From the NCBI RefSeq assembly GCF_963678635.1, contig NC_087062.1:4950193-5014192 (forward strand): a DNA stretch of 64,000 nucleotides, read 5' to 3'. Below, one piece after another: positions 58,521-64,000 of this stretch; position 1 is the first letter of the stretch, and each line of letters begins with the position of its first letter. This stretch comes from Symsagittifera roscoffensis. Its lineage: Eukaryota; Xenacoelomorpha; Acoela; Convolutidae. Under the pieces are notes generated by a model. It made no database searches. It saw only the letters and a program-made list of their open reading frames with translations, and was not told the origin of the DNA. The translations under genes and the position numbers were made by a program.

Positions 58521-59614
58521 TGGCGCAGCCAGCAGTTCCTGTGAACGAAGAGAGGACTGACCTGTTAGGCATTCCCCCTTTCTGGGCGAAAGCTTCCTGT
58601 GGGAAGCTTGGATTGGTCAATTTTTCTTGGCCGCTGGCCTGAAGGATAATATCAATCCTCACGATCTTCTAACTGAACCCACTGAGGTCATTGATGAACC
58701 TCCTCCGAGACCCGAATCAATTGCTGATGATGAGGACGCTGGAGCGGCGGACGCCAGACGACAAAGAGATCAAGCAGCGATCCGTCGAATTAACGAATTA
58801 AACATCGAGAGGAGGAGAAAAGGCCCTCGGATCAATCAGAATTGGTTCTATCACAAAGCTGAAGCCCGTATGAAGTCTCGTTTGTTCTTTGCCCTGGGGA
58901 ATGAAGGTAGGAGACGATTCGCTGACTCATTTCCTCACACGGACATCAGTACTATTCCTTTTCGAGAATTTCATAATGGCTGTGAAACATTATTCAAGAT
59001 TGAACTGGAATATACGGTGGAATGTATCAAACTGTATAACACGGTTTTCATGCTTAAAAATGACGATTTCCGTCATTTTACGCTCGTCTCAGCGCCCAAG
59101 TGGCTCTTTGTAATTGGCCACATGATCAAGAAAGCGAGACTCTGAAGGACCTTTTTATTGGTCGAATTCGAGACAATGATGTTCAACAACAACTTATCAA
59201 TGCTAAGGCTTATCTTGATGGCACCTACAAGCTCCCGCTTGAGTGTGAAAAAGGGGCAAGTACATCTGCTCAATTCCAAAAGTTACTTCCTCATAATCAA
59301 CACTCAAATGGTATCAAGATTAAACAAGAACCTACTTTCTCCATTCAATCATCTAGAGGGAAACTGAATTATCCTCAAAACCAAAGTCATCGACAAGCGT
59401 CACAAAACAATCAAACAAACAAATCATGTTACTTTTGTGGTAACCTTGCCCAGCTCGGGAAGTAACATGTAACCTCTGTCGAAAACGGGGTCACTTCGCG
59501 AAATGTTGCAATTCGTCGAAACGACGTGTAAATCTAGTTCAAGAAAATGAGGACACTTCGGGCCCATCTATGGATTGTAATTTTATAGATGTCGATCAAG
59601 ATAGTGAGCCATAA
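58520..59614 (+). pseudogene. Gag of Ty3/gypsy element (frame-broken)
   Basis: Opens with MAQPAVPVNEERTDLLGIPP at an ATG overlapping the candidate primer-binding site. The frame changes within or just after a run of five T near 58621. The next frame (58627-59145) has an acidic linker and an Arg-rich stretch, then another frame (59100-59465) has ETLKDLFIGRIRDNDVQQQL, typical of Ty3/gypsy capsid C-termini. A first zinc-knuckle start (CYFCGN) is disrupted near 59455, and a CNLCRKRGHFAKCC knuckle follows at about 59467-59510. It would form the particle shell; this copy cannot. Confidence 0.8.
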
Positions 59615-59620
59615 TATGGG

Positions 59621-60391
59621 GTGATGCAGCTGGAATCCGCCGCTGTGATGATTAATAGTATAGAAACCCTCAAATCAAGCGAAGGGAAATCTCGGAGCCT
59701 AAGTATCCAGTTGCGCTCAGGTCGTAGTTTTTTCTATTCGACTGTCGACACAGGAAGCCCAGTCTCGTTTCTGAATAAACGTACCTGTGATTTACTTCTA
59801 CAACAAAATCCATCAATTGAGTTTCGCGATATCGCACGTTACCCTGTTGATACCTTGTATGTGGACTATAATAAGCAGCCCATTTGTCTACTTGGGTCGA
59901 TCCAATTCCCAATTTCTTCAAGTGGCTGGATGGTGGAAAACGCTCAGTTCCTCATTTCGGAGAACAGAGCTCGTAATTTCCTTGGTTTGAACTTGCAGGA
60001 GAAACTGGGTGTTGCTACTACACAGTTGAAAGCTGCATTGGTTCAGTCGCTGGAGTGTAATCCGTCGGATCCGATATCAGACTACTGGAGTTCATTCTTT
60101 GCAAAGAAATACGCCCATGTGTTCAGTCATTTGGGACGATCTAAACATCATAAAGTCTACACTAACTTCAAGTTCCCATTGGTGCCACGCCAAATTAAAG
60201 GACGTAAAATTCCGATTCATATTCAAGATAGGGTCGCGAACGAGATAAGACTTCTGGTGGAGCAAGGGCATATTGAAAAGTTGGACAAGTGTACGACCGA
60301 TTTCTTCATAGCACCAGTTTTGCTAAGCGCAAAGAAAGATGGCTCTATTAAACTGGCCCTTAATGCTAAGCCGATGAATGCTCAGATCTGA
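59621..60391 (+). pseudogene. Pol N-terminal part: aspartic protease and start of reverse transcriptase
   Basis: A 256-codon frame. The active-site VDTGSPVSFL lies at about residues 42-51, the flap and C-terminal part of a retropepsin follow, and ARNFLGLN marks the end of the domain. From residue ~175 it continues into the RT N-terminus (VANEIRLLVEQGHIEKL, then KDGSIKLALNAKPMN). The frame is lost at 60389-60391, where a single-base loss appears to create a TGA and shift reading into the next segment. Confidence 0.82.
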
Positions 60392-60405
60392 AAAACAAGT
60401 ACCAG

Positions 60406-60987
60406 ATGCCGAACTTTCATGAACTTATTGATTCCGCGGCACAAATCATAACTAGAAATATTCCTGGAAAGGGATGGTTCACGTCATTGTATTTGAAGTA
60501 CGCGTTTAGTCAGTTGCCATTGTCATCACTCACTAGCAGTCACTGTAATTTCAATATTCTGTGTGGTGAGGCGACGGGGACGTACCGATTCAACACAGGA
60601 TTTTATGGGTTGACTTACATGCCTACCGAGTTCCAGAAGGCAATGGATTGTACCTTACAAGGATTAGAAGGTGTTATTTGTTACCTTGACGACATTCTGA
60701 TAGTCACTAAAGGAGATGTTCAGGATCATAACGAACTGGTCGAAAAGGTCATGCATAGACTTGATGAGGAAGGATGGGCTCTCAAACTGAGTAAGTGCGG
60801 TTTCTCTGTTAACCAACTAACTTGGCTTGGATATGACATTAATGAAGACGGTTACTCTCCTAAATTCTCAAAAATCGAAGCCATACAAGCACTAAAACCA
60901 CCGAGAACATTAAAGCACCTTCGTTCTTTTATGGGCACGTTAAACCATTTGCAAAGGTTTATACCTGATTTGCCTTTAACGACATAA
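60406..60987 (+). pseudogene. Pol reverse transcriptase core, catalytic Asp replaced
   Basis: The RT palm follows: LYLKYAFSQLPL at 60487-60522, FYGLTYMPTEFQKAMD, the YLDD box at about 60682-60693, LKLSKCGF and WLGYDI. The motif-A position normally held by the first catalytic Asp is Tyr (TAT at 60490-60492), which should abolish polymerisation. The frame ends at 60987 after FIPDLPL, and most of the usual connection region before RNase H is missing. Confidence 0.85.
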
Positions 60988-60992
60988 TCATT

Positions 60993-61865
60993 ATGATTGC
61001 AAAAATCCCAAGTCTTTATCACTTTGATTCGTCGAAGGGTTCGAGGGTTAAATGCGATGCGAGTCATAATGCTTTAGGAGCTTGCCTCGAACAAGAAGTT
61101 GAACCTGGGGTTTGGGCCCCAACTGCTTTTGCTTCGCGTTTGCTTAACAATGCGGAGGTTAAATATAGTACAAATGAATTGGAGTTATTGGCAATCGATT
61201 GGGCTTGTGAACATTTCCGTACTTATCTGTTAGGTACACGCTTTCAAGTGTTGACCGATCATAAAGCTATTATATCAGCATTAAATGAAAATTATAATAA
61301 GAAATCATATCAGTCTCGCCTTGCTCGTTGGGCAGATTGTTTGTTACCTTTTGATTTTGAAGTCACTCACGTCCCAGGGGTCACGCTGGGGATAGTCGAT
61401 TATTTATCACGTTATCCTACATTTCCAGCTCCTGAGCCCTCGAAATATGATGAACTTTTCGTAGTTAAATCTATTGAGGCTTTCCATAAGGCCCTCTCTT
61501 TTATTAACTCTTATAATGTCTCCCCGGTGAAGGATCAAAAATGTATGCCTCCGCAAGAGGGTGCTCAATTTGTGTCACGGCATAATGAAACTAGTTATTT
61601 ATGTCACTCGCCGGTTGGGGGCGATACTAGCGTTACTCAATGTTTCAACCAATCATATCGTAGTATGCAAATGGATTGTTTGTGTTATTTGCCAAAAGAG
61701 GGCGTCGAATCATGCTCTCACGAATTCAACCAATCAGAAACTGGTATGCAAATTGATTATTGCAGACCAGTTGGTGTCTCAAAAATTCACTGTCTCCGAC
61801 CTGAATCTCTACAAAACAGTCATCTAAACTCAGCTTCTCTATTCATAAATCAAAAATTTTTTTAA
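60993..61865 (+). pseudogene. Pol RNase H and tether region
   Basis: A 290-codon frame with KCDASHNALGACLEQE (first Asp), NELELLAIDWACEHF (Glu), VLTDHKAI (Asp) and THVPGVTLGIVDYLSRYP, the usual Ty3/gypsy RNase H series. The ~140 residues after it are a less conserved tether that includes a repeated HEFNQS/CFNQS-type segment. The frame stops in a run of eight T at about 61857-61863, and the next frame begins two bases later. Confidence 0.82.
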
Positions 61866-61866
61866 C

Positions 61867-63049
61867 ATGACACAACCGCCTGACACTACACAAACTACTC
61901 CTGGACCTACTACTTTTGACTTGAACGCTACTATCACTCAACCTGACCCTCAGACGATACTTAACTCAACTGCCGAGCAGGCAGATCTACTGACATTTGT
62001 GGAGTCTTTTCCGATAAACTCTCCGAATTTTTGCCGACCTAGTCCAAGGCCACCAATACGATCTCGTCAACTGAACCGCATCTCTCGGTTGGATCAAATA
62101 CGCCAACGAAATCGAGCTCGTGAACGGGCCGCTAAAACCCGTTTTGTTGCCACAAGGACTACAGTTCGAAAAGATGGTCACACCCAATTACTGGAGGCGA
62201 TGCGATAGTGCCGCTTATCCAAGCTCATCAAAAAAGGAAACCGTGGGACTACCTGGCCTCTTCGATGCAGACCTTCTGGCGGAGTTGACGGAGGAGGATC
62301 GTTTTCTTGGCCCTATGAAACGAGCCATCATAAATAAGGACATCACATCATTCAACAAACTTGGTTAGTATATGGCCCAATTGTGGCCTAAAGCAGCTGT
62401 GGCTAATAACTGTGTAGTTATTGACAATAAATTGGCCATACCTGAACCTCTTCGACAAGCAGTGCTCACTCGTCTCCACCGATCTCATCCAGGACAAGAG
62501 GCCATGATGGCGGCCTCTGAGTACCTCTGGTGGCCATTCATGAACCGTCAGATCATTGATAGGTGCGAGAAATGCCGGGAATGCACCTTGTTTGGTAAGA
62601 ATCCTAAACCCGCGTCAATTTTTAATAAAGCGCAACCTTTGCCTGTTTTGTTTGGACCTAATCAGGAATTACAACTAGATTTTGCTGGTCCTATACTTGA
62701 TGATAAAGGGGCTAAGATCATTCTTTTGGTAGCCATCGATCGATTCTCTAAGTTTCCTTCAGTTCTTATTTCTAAAACTACTGGGGTTAAGAAGGTTACT
62801 AATTTCCTTGATTCTTACATTCGTATCCATGGGCTACCTCACTCTATCAGGACGGATCACGGCTCAGGTTTTAAAAATAATTTGGTGCAAGAGTTTTGCT
62901 CTAGTAGAGGTATTAAACATGTCTTTTCGCCGGTCGGAGATTATAGAGGCAGTGGTTTGGTTGAACGAACGATTCAGACAATCAAGAGAAAACTGGGTAT
63001 GACAAAACTCGATCCTAATTTCAAAAATCTTATGGAAATGATCCAATAA
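61867..63049 (+). pseudogene. Pol integrase region (frame-broken, catalytic triad retained)
   Basis: Three frames in series (61867-62208, 62120-62368, 62372-63049). The HHCC zinc domain is seen as LHRSHPGQ ... WWPFMNRQIIDRCEKCREC. The catalytic core shows LQLDFAGPI, IRTDHGSGF and GLVERTIQTIKRKL, so Asp, Asp and Glu of the DDE triad are present. An in-frame TAG at 62366-62368 precedes the zinc domain and a TAA at 63047-63049 interrupts the core's C-terminal helix, after which the frame continues. Confidence 0.85.
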
Positions 63050-64000
63050 ATACTCGAGGATATTCGCAATAGTAATCATGCGGTGCTTAAGAAATCACCT
63101 TTTGAATTGCACTTTGGTCTTAAACCTAATTTTGAATGGTCTCAGGCTCGTAGAAATGTTGTTAAATCTGCCCAAGGATTTGGAGCGCAACCTCCTTACG
63201 CCAGACCAGATTGCCAGTCAAGATTACAGCAGGGACAGGGCAAAAGTTGTTCCTCGCGGCAGTACAAGTCCAGCAGTCCGTCCTCGCTTCAAACCTCTGT
63301 TCTCGCTGGACGGAAATGTGACAGATAGCGAATCCTACAAGACGTTGGCGGAACTCGCTCGGGCGGCGAATAGATGGTCGCAATTTAAACGCAATCTTCC
63401 ACCAGATGGGGGAAAATGGTCCTCAAGGAATTAGAAATCCGGCATTCGGACCTCGCTCATTCCCTTAAGTCAGGACTCAATCCTACGCTTCCCGACTATA
63501 CTTACACCTCGGGGGGCACAAGTTAGCTCTAGGCGTGCACCAGCTGTGCAACCTCGTCGTCTGTCGAACACAAGTAAATTACAAAACCTTCTGATGTCTG
63601 ATCCTAGTCGAGTTAAGGTCTTTAGGAAAGTTATCGACCGTCAATCAGGTAAACCTCTTTATAAACTGACTAAATTTAAGATTGTTCGTGTCACGGATCG
63701 TACTTATGTTACCGTTACCGACACTGGGAAAGTTTACCGGAAAAATCACATCTGCCTCAAACCTAATTATCGGTCTACCGTTTCAGTTGCTCCCAACACT
63801 CTAGGTGATCGACTTCAAACTTCGAGCGCTACTTCTGCCTCTCGGGATACTGCTAAAAGGCCCGCTACACGGTCTATACTAGATCAGCGGCCAAACAACC
63901 CAACCCTCTCTACTCCGATGGTGGACCTCAGAGTCGACTCTTCCAGCGAAAGCTCAGTTGGATCTAACGGTGGTCTGCAAGTGGTTAAAGATTCCTCTCC
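63050..64000 (+). pseudogene. Pol C-terminal extension, open at window end
   Basis: After the TAA, reading continues as LKKSPFELHFGLKP, changes frame near 63180 into a frame with LAELARAANRWSQFKRNLPP that stops at 63434, then resumes in another frame from about 63480. From 63594 it reads SGKPLYKLTKFKIVRVTDRT and VTDTGKVYRKNHICLKP, a small beta-rich module in the position of a GPY/F-like domain. It remains open to base 64000. Confidence 0.65.

Larger units (their letters stand above)
58520..64000 (+). mobile_element. Decayed Ty3/gypsy LTR retrotransposon (3' part outside window)
   Basis: Gag, protease, reverse transcriptase, RNase H and integrase follow in the Ty3/gypsy order on the plus strand. 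The reading is broken by frame changes near 58625, 59120, 59455, 60390, 61865, 62180, 63180 and 63440, by in-frame stops at 62366 and 63047, and by an apparent deletion near 60985. The C-terminal extension is still open at the window end. It is GC-richer than the flanking DNA. Confidence 0.9.

Noticed and set aside
61867-62208. Separate env-like or accessory ORF after RNase H
   Set aside because: It lies between RNase H and the integrase zinc domain, where a pol tether belongs, and joins them through frame changes.

Overview
This window is AT-rich nuclear DNA from a metazoan, probably an invertebrate. The evidence is spliceosomal GT-AG introns (a TACTAAT-like branch point is visible in one), animal-type orthologues, tRNA-like SINEs, LINE, Mutator-like and Ty3/gypsy relics, and a large satellite. 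The species cannot be named. Splice acceptors 0-7 nt before three start codons would fit a lineage with spliced-leader trans-splicing (larvaceans, flatworms, chaetognaths and others), but no SL gene was seen.

Only three conserved genes are well supported, all on the minus strand between 46.3 and 28.8 kb, in transcription order: GINS2/PSF2 (replication helicase subunit, one exon, 184 aa), a B3GNTL1/QTGAL orthologue (queuosine-tRNA galactosyltransferase, three exons, 348 aa) and UTP4/cirhin (small-subunit processome WD40 protein, four exons, 710 aa). Reading phases agree across all five reconstructed introns. Each gene has an AG acceptor just before its ATG, and only 115 nt separate GINS2 from QTGAL, so an operon-like unit is possible. 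Its products act in replication, tRNA modification and rRNA processing.

Layout: 0-4.4 kb is mostly repeats with one doubtful minus-strand exon. 4.39-6.66 kb is a recent copy of 26.94-29.2 kb; it carries a truncated 3' end of UTP4 that abuts a ~15.2 kb satellite (6.66-21.86 kb, units of roughly 130-160 bp, about 100 copies, two levels of larger tandem duplication). 21.9-26.9 kb is repeat-rich and holds no recognised gene. 28.8-46.3 kb is the gene cluster, with introns filled by diverged tandem repeats, SINE-like and MITE-like elements. 46.4-50.5 kb is mostly repeats. 50.5-55.7 kb is a nest of mobile elements: an inverted pair of LTR-like arms and a decayed Mutator-like (MULE) transposon. 58.1-64.0 kb is a decayed Ty3/gypsy element that runs off the window end.
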